NCBI GenBank assembly: GCA_007570785.1
Contig: ML660201.1
Location: 43,796,473 to 43,860,472 of the forward strand
Length of the DNA: 64,000 nucleotides
From: Antilocapra americana
Lineage: Eukaryota > Chordata > Mammalia > Artiodactyla > Antilocapridae
Direction of reading: 5' to 3'
The position numbers and the translations under genes are program-made. Shown piece after piece: positions 1 through 11,408 of the stretch. The notes beneath the pieces were generated by a model. The model was not told the DNA's origin. It worked only from the letters and a program-made list of their open reading frames with translations, and ran no database searches. Position 1 is the first letter of the stretch, and every line of letters begins with the position of its first letter.

Positions 1-47
1 CTGCAGCACCAGATGGATGTCTACCAGAAGCGCTGTGAGGCCTTCGG
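1..47 (+). CDS. TKT: TKT exon (partial at left edge), residues 195-210
   Basis: Reads [15 protein letters not shown] plus two bases of Gly210. The donor is GTATGT at 48. The upstream end is cut by the window border, so the exon's true start is unknown. Confidence 0.93.
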
Positions 48-3000
48 GTATGTACAGGGCAGTGACCTGAGGACCCTCATAGCGAAGGAGACCTCTATGC
101 CAGAAGCTTTGCAGGTGCAGGGGCTGAGCCGGAGGTTAAGCTGCGTTTTAATGCAGCCTCACTTCAGGGTTTGACTCACATGGCATTTGGGCTTCAAAGT
201 GCCACGGATTTGTGGGCTGAGACACAGCTCTGAGTTCCTGTATTTGCACGTTGGTGTGATGGCTCTCAGAGCTCCTAAGTGATGCGATCTCATACATCCT
301 TACTTTGCTCTTGGGTGAGGAGGCAGCAGGTACACAGTATAGACCAGGCTTGCTCAGTCCATCAGTCTACTGGACACCTATGACCAGCCAGCCTGGGGAG
401 GAGTGTGCGCCCTTCTCCTAGAGAAATGGGAGATAGGATTTCCATATTTCTCCCCCTGGGCCTCAGATGGTTGTGAGTTCAGAGTCACCTGTTACAAAGC
501 AGGGAGGCCTATCTGGGTGGGCAGCATCCAGAGGGGCCCCCACCTTGATGTCCTTCCCCTGCCCCAGGTACAAGCTGCTCTGCAGTTGGGGTCTGAGGGC
601 CCTGGGCCTTCAAGGCCACCCTTCAGAGATGAACAATAGCCAGGGAAGGTAGGGGTGGAGTTGGAGTACCGGCTCACACAGAGACAGGGCGGTTACCTCT
701 TTTGTGACCTTATAGGGGGAGAAAATGAAGAGAGGAAAGATTTCTCTGGACGAAGGAAGAAACAGAGCCACAAAATGCCTCAGAGACAGACCTCCCCAAA
801 ACCACATGGGCCCGGGGACTTAGAGTATAACCCTGGCAGTGTCCTTGGGTCTGTGTCCATAACCTTGTGACTATGAAACCAGATTCTTTAAGTCCTGGCT
901 CCTGGCTCCATCACTTAACTTGCTTTTGTGACCTTGGGCAGGTTGCTCCACCTTCGGTATCTCAGTTTATTTGTCTATAAAATGGGGACAACAATAGGCT
1001 TAAGTGGGTTAATAAATGCTTGGCTCCATGCATTACAGAGTGGGTGCTCAGCAAGCGTGAGCTGCCACTTCTATTACTATTAATCTGCCAAAAAGAATTC
1101 CAGAAAGGATTGGCTAAAAGAGAAAGTTTCCTTCTGGATGTTTGACAACATAACTTGTTTTATACAAGTTTCTAACAATCGTCCAGCAGCCATGGAGAGG
1201 TCAGCTTAAATAAAAATTCATCAAAAATCTAGTAGTAGATTCCAAACTCAGCACATTGTCCCAAGAGCAGCTTTCAGTAGGAAATGAATAGCTCAGGAAT
1301 GAAAGACAATAAGTACACTGGGCTTTGGATTACTTAGAAGAGAGGAGGAAGGTCTGTCCAAAGGCAAACAAGAGGAAGTAAAACAATGTGAAAAGAGAAA
1401 ATTAAACCCAAATTGGAAACAGGCAGGTTTGAGCCATCCCAGCTCCTCCAGGTCCTTTTATGCAGTGGAAGGAAGGCAGGCCTTTCCCCGGGACCATTGT
1501 CAAGGCCCTTGCCCCTCAGACCCCTTTTCTGTTCCCAGTTGGAACGCCGTCATCGTAGATGGACACAGCGTGGAGGAACTGTGCAAGGCCTTCGGGCAGG
1601 TGAAGAACCAGCCAACAGCCATCATTGCCAAGACCTTCAAGGGCCGAGGCATCACAGGTCTGTGCGTGAGCCTTCCACCCCCTGCCCTGCCTGGGACTGG
1701 GCCCTGCAGCTGACTTTAGAGCTGGAGGTTTCGAGGAGTACCACTGGAGAGCCTGGCTCTTGCTTGCTCAGTGGCGTGTACCCAGTCTGGCGAAGGAGGT
1801 GCAGGAGACTTGGTGGGCAGGGTGGCTGAGCTGGGATTTAGGACTGTGGTTGGGTGGCCTATGGGGGTCATGTATAGGCAGGAGGACTTTGAGAGGCCTC
1901 TGGGTAAGGAGAAAGGATACTCCCTGGCTGGCTTTAGTAGAGCGACCTTGGAAGCTCCAGCTGTCTGCCCTGAGCCAAAGGCTGATGCAGGGAGCCCCAG
2001 GAGAGCCTAGGGAGACCTAGATTCTCCCCTCAGAGGTGAGCAGGGTACCCCTCATGCAATGGAAAAGAGATTCCAGAGGCTTGTACAGGTGGGTCACCCA
2101 GGAGGGTCTGGAAGATGGTTCCTGAGCCGGGCCTGAGAGTTCTGCAGGCGTTAAGTCCTTCCCTAGCACTCAACCATGGGTTCCAGACCCTTGTTTGGGG
2201 CTAGGATGGCCACTGCCCATTGTATAGAAGGGAAGATGGGGCTAGAAGTGGCCAGGAAGTTGACTACGGAGTCTGGCATTAAGAGAGCTAACTGCAGACC
2301 CTGGGCTGGCTTCACTGTGCATTGTGCCCAGCTGGCCCCCTGCCCGCCAGGGGTCATGTCCCTCTCTGCCTGCGTGGACTTGGCAATTGAGAGCATTTCA
2401 CTGGAATCTGGGGAGAGGTGTACTGCTCTCTGAACCTCTGGGAGAGGCCTCTGGGATACTGTCACAGCCTCAGTGCTGCTGACACTCGCCCTTCAGGTGT
2501 CACCACTACAGCTCCTGGGGGCGGCCTGAGTCCTTGGCTTTCCCTGGGCTATGGAGACATCTGAGGTGACCTCAGAGGAGAGGGGTACTAAGCCTCACTG
2601 GCCCCTCTACACAGCAAGGCACCAAGGCAGGAGGTGACTTTTGGCAGTGCTGAGCCTGCTCTGGTCCTCAGTTTCCCTCCCAACTCTTTCAACAGAGTAT
2701 GATTTCTGCAGCAGACCCCCAGTCTTCAAGCTTGGGGTGGGGAGATGATGCAGAGAACAGGTTGGGCCAGCATGCCAGCAACATTCGCCCACCCATGCAT
2801 GCCCCCTCCCACTGGGAGCTCCTGGAAGACTGGGCCGCCACTCAGTAGGGGCCTGCAGTTGAGTGCTGGTCAACACAGTCCTCTCCTTCCCTCTGTGGTG
2901 GTGGCCTGCCCTCACATGGAGGGCCGGGCCCCCCAAGCAGCTTCCTGGTCCCCTTGGAGCTGTCACCTTACCTGTCCCTCTGTTCTACGTTGCACCTGTA

Positions 3001-6000
3001 GGGATAGAAGATAAGGAGTCTTGGCATGGGAAGCCCCTCCCCAAAAATATGGCCGATCAGATCATCCAGGAAATCTACGGTCAGATCCAGAGCAAGAAGA
3101 AGATCCTGGCGACCCCCCCGCAGGAGGACGCCCCCTCAGTGGACATCACCAACATCCGAATGCCCACCGCACCCAGCTACAAAGTTGGGGACAAGGTACC
3201 CAGTTGAGCCTCCGGTTTTCTGGGGTGGCAACAGTCCTCTACTTTCTGGAGAGTGGGGCAGGAAGAGAGAAAAGAGATTAGTTCAGGGGTGAGGAGGAAC
3301 CCTGGGATGTTGTTCCTTGCAGTTCTTTCATGGGGACAGCCAGTTCTGGAGTTATTTACTTTTCTGTCCCTATACATGATCCTTTCCCTCCTTGGTGGAA
3401 GCTGTGGCCCAGGGGCTGAGCTGAGCTCCAGGCCACATGCCTCCTGGGGTGCTCACTCCTTCCTCCCCACAGATAGCTACCCGCAAGGCCTACGGACAGG
3501 CCCTGGCCAAGCTGGGCCATGCCAGTGACCGCATCATCGCCCTGGATGGGGACACCAAGAACTCCACCTTCTCAGAACTCTTCAAAAAGGAGCACCCGGA
3601 CCGTTTCATTGAGTGCTACATTGCTGAGCAGAACATGGTAGGTAGAGCTGGGGTCTGTGGGGTGTGGGGGCAGGGCTGAAGCCCTCCCACACCCTTGAGC
3701 AGCTGTATTGGCATGCCGGTCCTTGACCCAGCATGGACCCATGACCTCAAGTGACTGGTCAGGGAGGGGTGATGTGATACCCAAGGACTAGGTGAGTGGA
3801 AACAGGGGCACTGAAGAGGGGATGCTGCACGCCAGCCAGGCATTGTGGTGGATGGGCTTTCTCTGGGGTAAAGGGCGGATGGAAGGGCAGGCATGCCCAG
3901 GAGGCTGGAACTCAGTAATTTTAGCAAAGGCTGCTGAACCCTTTTATGCACAAGGCTCTGGCCCTTACCACCCTGCAGGATAGAGATGAGAGAGTTTACT
4001 AGACCTCTACCATGTGCATCGTTGTATTAACAACTCCATGTCAGGAACTGTGGTTGTTAAATAAGGAACAATGTTTTGTCCGGTTTTTCAAAATATCTGC
4101 TCGTCCGCAGAGGAGCCCAGCAGGGCCTGCAGGCCCCTAGGAGCTGGGAGCTTCCGCCCCCTGGTGGCCACTTGGCTCTATTGCACCTGACATTCTGCCT
4201 CAATACCTGAACTGGAAGTTGTCTCTGGCTTCTGGCCTTGGCAGCTGGAAGAGCCAGACTAAAGTGGTGAGGTGTGGAGAGGCTTGGGGCTGGGGAGGCC
4301 CCAGGTGTGCTGGGGAAGGAGGGCTCATGTTGGCTGGTGGGTTTCACAGTTGTGGAGATGGTGCCGATTTGGAAACGATGCCTGCACTCAGTGCTTCTAG
4401 GCCAGGATTTGGGGCCTGGAGCTTCCGGAGCTTAGGGTTGCAGAGGCCTTGGGGTGACAGGGAGATGGTGGAGGGGAACTTGTACAGGCCTGGGAAGGAT
4501 GAACCATCCATGCCCAAGCTGACTAGCTTCCTCTGTGAAAGGCTTTGCTTGTTGCTAGAAAAGTATTCCCCAGGAGAGTGATTTTTAAGAGAACCTTTGA
4601 AAGGAGTCTGGAAACAGACTGGAGTCCCTAGGTACACAGGATCACTTGCATGAGAGGAGGAGAATTAACAATTGACAAAGCCCTCACCTCCCAAGAGGTG
4701 GCCCTGGGCTTCCTGACCACCTCTCCTTTGGGGCTGACGCCATCCACTCTATCCCCAGGTGAGTATCGCCGTGGGCTGTGCCACACGCGACAGGACAGTA
4801 CCCTTCTGCAGCACCTTCGCAGCTTTCTTTACACGGGCCTTCGACCAGATTCGCATGGCAGCCATCTCTGAGAGCAACATCAACCTCTGCGGCTCCCACT
4901 GCGGTGTGTCCATCGGTGAGTGGAGCTGCGGTGCTTTCACCAGTGATGTCCTCAGACTTCTGGAGCAGGGTGTGAGGCCAGAATTACATGCATGGGGTCT
5001 CACATTGACATATCCTTTCTCACACCCTAGGAGAAGATGGGCCCTCCCAGATGGCCCTGGAAGATCTGGCCATGTTTCGGTCTATACCCATGTCAACTGT
5101 CTTTTACCCAAGTGATGGGGTGGCTACGGAGAAGGCAGTAGAATTAGCAGCCAATACAAAGGTGGGTCATGTGACTTCTTTCTTCAGCTGCAGCTAGTCC
5201 TTCCCTAGAGAAGAGGGGAGCCCAGCATGCCAGCCCAGAGCTGCTCATTTGCTGCCCCAGAATGGGTGTCTCCTGACTTTGCATTGGTGTAGCTTAGAGG
5301 AGTAAGATCAGGAAAAATGAAATACACACCACCCTTCCTGCTACATGGCAGACATTGCTAATTGATCACCGCACTCTTTGCCCATTGAGCATCCCAGCAG
5401 CTCCTGGGACACTATAGCCTGACTCCCTGCCTCCAATTTGGCAGTTGAGACTTATCTGCTCTCCCTGAGTTGGATTCTCCAAAACAGAATGAACTGAGTC
5501 CTGACCAAGAGCCACCTGCTATTGACCAGACAGCCCCTACGTGGTTCTCGTTCCTCTGTCTGAGGACAGGGGCTGGGGCACACCACTCCGGTAGGGGCAG
5601 CCCTTCCTGGAAGCTAGTCTACCTGATGAGGACTCTTCTTTCTGGGACTTGGGGCTGGCTCTCACACAAGAGGAGTATTTGGAGAGGCACACGCTGCAGA
5701 GGAAAGACTCTGGCCCTTGAGATTAGATGTCCTACATCCTGAAATCCTTTGTTATTCTGTTTTATTCCAGGGTATCTGCTTCATCCGGACCAGCCGCCCA
5801 GAAAATGCCATCATCTACAACAACAATGAAGATTTCCAAATCGGACAAGCCAAGGTCAGTTGCGGTTTATGCCCCAGTGAGACCCTGTAGAGTGAGCCCC
5901 GAGGACAGGCACCACCCCAGGCCACCAGTCTCTGAGCTTCACTGGCCCCCATGTTGCCCCCAGGTGGTCCTGAAGAGCAAGGATGACCAGGTGACTGTGA

Positions 6001-7949
6001 TTGGTGCTGGGGTGACCCTGCACGAGGCTTTGGCAGCTGCTGACCTGCTAAAGAGAGGTAAGGAGAGTGGGACCCACAGAGTCTGACTGCAGTGAGGAAG
6101 ACTGCAGTGGGGGTGAGGAAGAATCTCATCAAATGATGAGATTATTAATAAAAGCACACTTGGAGCCCTTACTGTGTGCCCAGCATGGTGACCAAATCCG
6201 AAGCCCTGGAGCCTGACCATAGGACTTGAATCTACTTAGCTGGCCTCTGAGTATGTTATTCAGTATGACTGTGCCTCACCTTACCTCCGGGTAGACTCTT
6301 GGAATGTTCCTTTGGCTTCTTCTTTAACTTGAAAAGCATCTTTGATGGAGTTTCCTGACAGTCCAAATGCTAACATCCTGCAGCCAAGGGCAGGAGGGGA
6401 GAGGAGGGCTGCTCCTCATCTTCCTGGAGGCCAGTTTCTCCCAAATCAGGCCAAGGAGGCTCCCAGGTGGAAGAGTGGGTGGCAGAGGACATGGCATCAC
6501 AGGTCAACAGAGGAGGGGGTGAGCTATTAGGAGTGGGTAGTTATGTGACAGGCTCCCTCCCAGGGTGCCCATCCAAGGCCCTAAAGGGCAGACCCACAGC
6601 ACCCAGCTCCTTTGCTTTAGCCCACACCTCTTCTTCTCCCCTCACAGAGAAGATCAACATTCGCGTGTTGGATCCTTTCACCATCAAGCCCCTGGATAAG
6701 AAGCTCATTCTTGACAGTGCCCGTGCTACCAAGGGCAGGATCCTCACTGTGGAGGACCACTACTATGAAGGTGAGAGAGCTAGGGGCACACGGCTGGACA
6801 CCCAGCCCCAGGAGGGTAGCTGCAACCCAGGAAACCCAGAGCTGCTGGCACTTGGCTTCTTATTAGACCTCAGGCTTGGGCTGTGGACCAGTGAATTCAA
6901 TGGCTAGAATGGCTCTTTGGATCCCTGCCCGATCCAGGAAACCTGCAAGGGTTCCAGCCTTGCTAAGAGCACATGGTGGTTCCGTCCCTGAAGTTCTTGA
7001 AAGTTAAGGCTGCTGTGGAGAATCAAACTGGGAAAGCAACACAAATATCAGACCTGTGTGTGTGTGTGCGTTTGCTTAGTAGCTTCAGTTGTGTTCGACT
7101 TTTTGCAAACCCATGGACTGTAGCCCCCAAGACTCCTCTGTTCATGGGGTTCTCCAGGCAGGAATACTGGAGTGGGTTGCCATTTCTTCCTTCAGGGGAT
7201 CTTCCTGTCCTGACCCAGGTATCGAACCTGGGTCTCCTGCATTGTAGGCAGATTCTTTACCACTGAGCCACCTGAAGAAGGGAATGGCAACCCACTCCAG
7301 TATTCTTGCTTGAAAGAATTCAATGGATAGAGGAGCCTGATGAGCTGCAATCCCTGGGGTTGCAAAGAGTCGGACATGACTGACTAACACGCATCTGGGA
7401 AGCTTGTATTAGTTCTTCACAAAACCATCCTCCTCAAGTATATGCTACCCTCTCCTCCATGGCAGGCCCCTGGGGAGGAGATAGGCTTAGACCCTGAAGT
7501 CAGGTGCATACGCTTGTTGGTTGCTGCCCAGAGAATGGTGTTGAAAATGATTCAGAGGCCATATTTGGGCTTATGGGAAAAAAACAAGTGCTGTGAATGG
7601 TGATGTCTGGTCTGGTTACAGGTGTGGGGCAGGGTGGTATATATGCCCTTCCCCCATTCTTAGGAAAGGGAAGAAACTCAGACTGATTTAGGGCTCGGGG
7701 CCAACTAGGGGTGATCTGCCCACCAGTCACCCTGAGGCTGCTCACCCTGACTTACCTCCTTTCCTTTGTCCAGGTGGCATAGGTGAGGCAGTGGCCTCTG
7801 CAGTCGTGGGAGAGCCTGGAGTTACTGTCAGCCGCCTGGCGGTCAGCCAGGTGCCGAGAAGCGGGAAGCCAGCGGAGCTGCTGAAGATGTTCGGCATTGA
7901 CAGGGACGCCATCGCGCAGGCCGTGCGGGGCCTGGTCACCAGGGCCTAG
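1..7949 (+). CDS. TKT: Transketolase, C-terminal 429 residues, ten exons (5' part outside window)
   Basis: Transketolase moves two-carbon ketol units between sugar phosphates in the cytosolic non-oxidative pentose phosphate pathway, using thiamine diphosphate and a divalent metal. Ten exons read 1-47, 1539-1657, 3002-3195, 3473-3637, 4759-4915, 5031-5161, 5771-5854, 5964-6057, 6648-6770 and 7774-7949. All introns seen start GT and end AG. The lengths sum to 1290 nt, giving 429 codons plus TAG with every phase matching. Counting back from 623 residues puts the first codon at Leu195. With that numbering Lys244, His258, Arg318, Ser345 and the catalytic Glu366 (in CYIAEQNM) fall on the residues known in human TKT. 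The window therefore holds the end of the cofactor domain, the whole pyrimidine-binding domain and the C-terminal domain. No stop, frameshift or missing key residue is seen. TKTL1 and TKTL2 are less likely because identity to TKT is near complete and introns are present. The gene is cut by the left window edge. Confidence 0.97.
888..1080 (+). repeat. MIR SINE in TKT intron
   Basis: Shows the MIR core pattern: TGTGACCTTGGGCAGGTTGCT, then CTCAGTTTATTTGTCTATAA and AATGGGGA. An ancient mammalian repeat, strongly diverged. Confidence 0.75.
1539..1657 (+). CDS. TKT: TKT exon, residues 210-250
   Basis: Follows a pyrimidine-rich acceptor ending CCCAG and reads [14 protein letters not shown], then [11 protein letters not shown]. 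It contains Lys244, which contacts the cofactor-substrate site in human TKT. It ends one base into Gly250 before GTCTGT. Confidence 0.96.
3002..3195 (+). CDS. TKT: TKT exon, residues 250-314
   Basis: Starts after CACCTGTAG and reads [16 protein letters not shown]. It includes His258 of the active site and the linker between the two cofactor-binding domains ([15 protein letters not shown]). It ends with Lys314 before GTACCC. Confidence 0.96.
3473..3637 (+). CDS. TKT: TKT exon with catalytic Glu366, residues 315-369
   Basis: Phase 0 on both sides (55 codons). It carries Arg318 ([10 protein letters not shown]), Ser345 ([10 protein letters not shown]) and the catalytic Glu366 in ECYIAEQNM, the glutamate that protonates the aminopyrimidine of thiamine diphosphate. 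The donor is GTAGGT. Confidence 0.97.
4759..4915 (+). CDS. TKT: TKT exon, residues 370-422
   Basis: Reads [20 protein letters not shown] and continues to HCGVSIG, including the aromatic cofactor-stacking segment near Phe392 and His416. The exon opens with GTGAGT directly after CCCCAG, so the acceptor is immediately followed by a donor-like sequence (see findings). It ends before GTGAGT at 4916. Confidence 0.97.
5031..5161 (+). CDS. TKT: TKT exon, residues 422-465
   Basis: Acceptor CACCCTAG, then [19 protein letters not shown], including Asp424 and Gln428 of the phosphate-sugar site. It ends in ELAANTK before GTGGGT. The preceding intron is only 115 nt. Confidence 0.96.
5771..5854 (+). CDS. 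TKT: TKT exon, residues 466-493
   Basis: 28 codons, phase 0 on both sides: [14 protein letters not shown], then FQIGQAK. Arg474 (in IRTSRP) binds substrate phosphate in the human enzyme. The next intron is only 109 nt. Confidence 0.96.
5964..6057 (+). CDS. TKT: TKT exon, residues 494-525
   Basis: Reads [20 protein letters not shown] and on to LLKR, the start of the C-terminal transketolase domain. It ends one base into a Glu codon before GTAAGG. Confidence 0.96.
6648..6770 (+). CDS. TKT: TKT exon, residues 525-566
   Basis: Starts after CCTCACAG and reads [19 protein letters not shown], then [11 protein letters not shown]. It is part of the C-terminal domain and ends one base into Gly566 before GTGAGA. 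Confidence 0.96.
7078..7393. mobile_element. Inverted pair of Bov-tA/Bov-A SINEs in last TKT intron
   Basis: 7078-7270 is a Bov-tA copy in reverse orientation, and 7271-7393 is a Bov-A tail in forward orientation. GGAATACTGGAGTGGGTTGC at 7161-7180 is mirrored as its complement at 7285-7305. The arms run for about 120 bases each with a loop of roughly 75. Confidence 0.85.
7774..7949 (+). CDS. TKT: TKT last coding exon, residues 566-623 and stop
   Basis: Reads [20 protein letters not shown] and ends in [13 protein letters not shown] followed by TAG at 7947-7949. The acceptor is CTTTGTCCAG. The C-terminus is Thr-Arg-Ala where human has Thr-Lys-Ala. Confidence 0.97.
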
Positions 7950-8065
7950 GGAGGGTCTGGGGTATGGCATAGGAGCGAGGTCTACACATTCCTGAGATCC
8001 TGGCAAAGGCGCTCAAAAGATGTACTGAGAGGAGTCGTAAAATATATGTTTTGAGAAAAATGAAT
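7950..8065 (+). other. TKT: Probable TKT 3' untranslated region
   Basis: Follows the TAG stop. No AATAAA is seen in the next several hundred bases. The nearest weak signal is AATATA at 8041-8046, so the transcript may end around 8060-8070. The end is inferred, not demonstrated. Confidence 0.45.
8041..8046 (+). terminator. Possible non-canonical polyadenylation signal of TKT
   Basis: AATATA lies 92 nt after the TKT stop codon. It is a known minor variant of AATAAA. No canonical hexamer is seen on the + strand close by, so this is the best candidate, but it could be chance in an A/T-rich stretch. Confidence 0.35.
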
Positions 8066-8587
8066 TGGCTTCCGAAATGTTTCTTCTTGGTTGTGAATGC
8101 AGCCAGTGCTGGTCCAGAGGAAGAGGGGTAGAGGGAGAGGTGGGGAGATCGGTGCACTTGGTTCTGGACCATGACCTGGGGTGGCCCCTCATCTGCCCTG
8201 CACTGTCAGCTCTGTTGCTATGTCTCAGGCACCACCTTCCAGCCCAGAGGCAGAAACCCTCACCCTCGGCCAGCCTTACAATCTAAGCCCCGTCAACCCC
8301 AGAGAAGCAGAGGGATATAGGGCAGCTTATCCTAGGGAAGAAGGTGCTCCTCAGGTTGGCATCAGAACTGCAGGTGGCAGAAAAAACAAAAAGCTCTCAC
8401 GCAGCACCGCAGACCAGCTCTCCTCAATTCCAAGTGTGCAGAACTCCCTTCAACTTGTGAAAACGCCTTGCCTGTGGGGCCGGGGACTCTACTGTCCAGG
8501 AGCTTCTGCTCACATTTAGCTGTGCAGGCCTGAGCTCCCAGGACCATTGCTCATTTCTCCCTTACTCCCTGGGCTCACCTGGGATAG

Positions 8588-8812
8588 TCCTTGTTGTGCT
8601 TAGTCACTCTGTCATGCCCAACTCTTTGCGACCTTTTTGGGCTGTAGCTCACTAGGCTACTCTGTCCATGGTGTTTTTCAGGCAAGAATACTGGAGTGGG
8701 TTGCCATTTCCTCCTCCAGTAGATCCTCCCAACCCAGAGACTGAATCCTTGTCACCTTTGTTGCCTGCTTTGCAGGCGGGTTCTTTATCTGCTGAGCCAT
8801 CAGGGAAGTCCT
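8588..8812 (-). mobile_element. Bov-tA SINE (reverse)
   Basis: Reverse-orientation copy with the diagnostic GAATACTGGAGTGGGTTGCC and a tRNA-like end (TGAGCCATCAGGGAAG). Lies just downstream of TKT. Confidence 0.85.
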
Positions 8813-9589
8813 TGCTTATAGCCAAATGTATAGAGTCTTATTCTGACCTAGGAAAAACTGATGCCAGGGAAAGGGCTGGGTACTTTCGCCATGGGTGGGG
8901 TTCCCAAGAAATCCTTAGCGTCTTCAGGGACATGAGACATTCGCAGGCATGTCCATTTGTCCACCCAACAATCTGGACAGTATGAACCAAGTCACGCCCA
9001 CATTCAGCAAGCTGCTGCTCACAGATACTCAGCCAGGTTTGGCTGAGCCAGGGGCTGTGTGCCTACCTTTGATACCAGTTCCAGAGGGTGCCAGAGCAGG
9101 GGTAGAGAAGAGCCCTGGGCCAGGGCTTATCCATCTGTTGGCACCAACTAGAGGAACTTAAAACACTAGAAGAAGCTAAAGTCAGGGTGAATACCTGGCA
9201 CCAGGCACCACAGGAACCCCACATGGGTAGAGGGAGGAGGGGAACAGACAAGCTCTCTTCCTGCCTGCCCAGTGGGGTGGGGAAAGAAGATAGAACTCGA
9301 TTCTGACATAACTATGATGCACCTTTTACTGAATATAAACCATAGAAGAAGAGTAAGGAAATCAATGGAAGTTTGCAAAGCTGAGCCTGGGGACAGGAAG
9401 CTGGGGGTGGGGGTGCCACCTGGTGGTCATTCCCTGGTACTGTGATGCTTGGAATGGCTCCCCAAGGTGGGGCTGAAAATGGGAGTTGGGCAGGGCTTGT
9501 CCCAGGACTGGGGCAGCAGCCAGCCAGGAAGGGTGAGGAACCGGAAGTGAGGCTGACTGCCTGACACCTTCAAGCCAGCACTTTATGTG

Positions 9590-9755
9590 TACACATCTAT
9601 TTAGCCTTTGCAACAGGATTATCCCCATCTTTCAGATGACGTAGAACTGAGGCTCGAATGAGACACCAGTTACCCCAGCACAGTGAGTAGAGGGCAGAGC
9701 TGGGATTGGAACCTTCGTCTCTCTGACTCCAGAAGCCCCGACATCTGCACCCTAC
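9590..9755 (-). repeat. MIR SINE
   Basis: Reverse MIR: CCCATCTTTCAGATGACGTA, then GAACTGAGGCTC and AGAGCTGGGATTGGAACC. Confidence 0.7.
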
Positions 9756-9929
9756 TACTCCTTGGCCCCCTGGAGAAGAGTCTTGGGTCCTCCTGCAGGA
9801 CCATGACCACGGGGAATGTGGAGGGAGTAGCCTGAAGCTCAGATTCTGTCATCTGTCAGCAAAGCGACCTGTGGTCCTTGGGGCCTAAGGCCCATGCAGA
9901 GAAGTTTCCAGAAGCAAACCATGAGACTC

Positions 9930-10160
9930 TCCTGGTGGTCCAGTGGTTAAGAATCAGCCAGCCAATGTAGGGGACACAGGTTCAATCCCTGGCCTGAGAA
10001 GATCCCACATGCTTCGGACCCTCTAAGCCTATGCGCCACAACTACTGAAGCCTGTGTGCCTTAAGTCCATGCTCTGCAACAAGGGAAGACACCACAGCTA
10101 GAGAAAGCCCTCTCAGCCAAGAACACCCCACCACAGCCAAAAAAAAAATTTTTTTTTAAA
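9930..10160 (+). mobile_element. CHR-type tRNA-Glu SINE (forward)
   Basis: Begins CTCCTGGTGGTCCAGTGGTT, carries the box-B-like GGTTCAATCCCTGG and ends in an A-rich tail at 10140-10148. Confidence 0.8.
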
Positions 10161-10639
10161 CAGAAGGAGGGGAACATAAGTTCATCCACAGGTCACTGAC
10201 CACCCTGCAACACATACTCAGGCCAAGGGTGGTGGAAACCCAGAGCCCCCATTCTTTATCCAAGTCTCATTGCAAAAAAAAGAGAGCAACAGAGTTTACA
10301 ACACTGGCAAATGTTTTTCCCCAGAAAAGGTCTTTCTGCCTCAGTACTCAAAATACCAAGGGTGAGTTTATTAGTACATAAGTCGTACATGGCCCATTTT
10401 TATGCTGCTTTCAGATCTTAACATGCAATTTTTTTTTCACATATTTTTACAGGGGTAGGAGGCAGCTGATCAGAGTTTTAACAAAAACATCCTATCCGTA
10501 TGCAGCACTTTAAATTCAAGATGTTTGCATCTCTGCTCCTCCATGCCCAAAAGACTGAGAAAACAATCACCCAGTTCAGAACTGGATGAGTAGTTTTTTG
10601 TTGCTATTGTTTTATACCATTGCTCACTCTCTCTCTCTT

Positions 10640-10775
10640 TTTATAAATGTATTTATTTGGGTGCACCAGGTCTTAACTGAGACATGCGATCTAGTTCCCT
10701 GATCAGGGATTGAACTCTGGCCCTCTTGCATTGGGAGCGTGGATTCTTAGCCACTGGACTTCCAGGGAAGTCCCT
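10640..10775 (-). mobile_element. CHR-type SINE (reverse)
   Basis: T-rich start, then TTCCCTGATCAGGGATTGAA, and an end in CCACTGGACTTCCAGGGAAG, the reversed head of the SINE. Confidence 0.8.
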
Positions 10776-11249
10776 GGATGAGCAGGTCTATCCCCACAAG
10801 AGGTATATGGAGACAAGCCAGAGCCTCTACACCTGCATGAGCCCAGGTCCACTAGGCCAAGGATGAGGAGTGATGAAGTTCAGACTCACCAGGAATTCCA
10901 TTTTAGCTGATCCCAGGAACACAGACCTCAGCAACTAGCCTGTCTCTCCATCACCTCAGAGGTCCAAGTTACATCACTTTGTGGGAAGCAGGGGCCCATG
11001 TGGAGGAGGAGCCTGCACCCCCAACTACAGGATCGGGAGGGGCTGACTCATGGACCAAGACCCTGGGCGGCAGCAAGGGCTCCCAGTAGTCACACAGCAC
11101 TGAGGCTTCAAGACGCATCCTGGGACAAACAGTGAAGTTTTGGGCAATTACTCACTCCCAATCACCTCCACCCCGTCACCCCTGCCTGTGGCCTGGACAG
11201 AATTCTCTCCCAGTAACTCCAGGCCTCACTGACTTTGCTTACTGTGGCT

Positions 11250-11408
11250 CAGATGCTCAGTCGTGTCCAACTCCTTGTGACCCTGCGGACTGTAGCCCAC
11301 GAGGCTCCTCTGTCCATGGCATTCTCCCGGCAAGAATACTGGAGTGGGGTGCCATTTCCTCTGCCAGGGGAATCTTCCCGACCCAGGGACTGAACCCAGG
11401 TCTCATTT
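11250..11408 (-). mobile_element. Bov-tA SINE (reverse, truncated)
   Basis: Contains CAGTCGTGTCCAACTCCTTG and CAAGAATACTGGAGTGGGGT. It lacks the tRNA end. Confidence 0.85.

Noticed and set aside
3437..3679. TKT exon reading through into intron as a separate small protein
   Set aside because: It is the real exon 3473-3637 plus flanking intron; the donor GTAGGT ends it.
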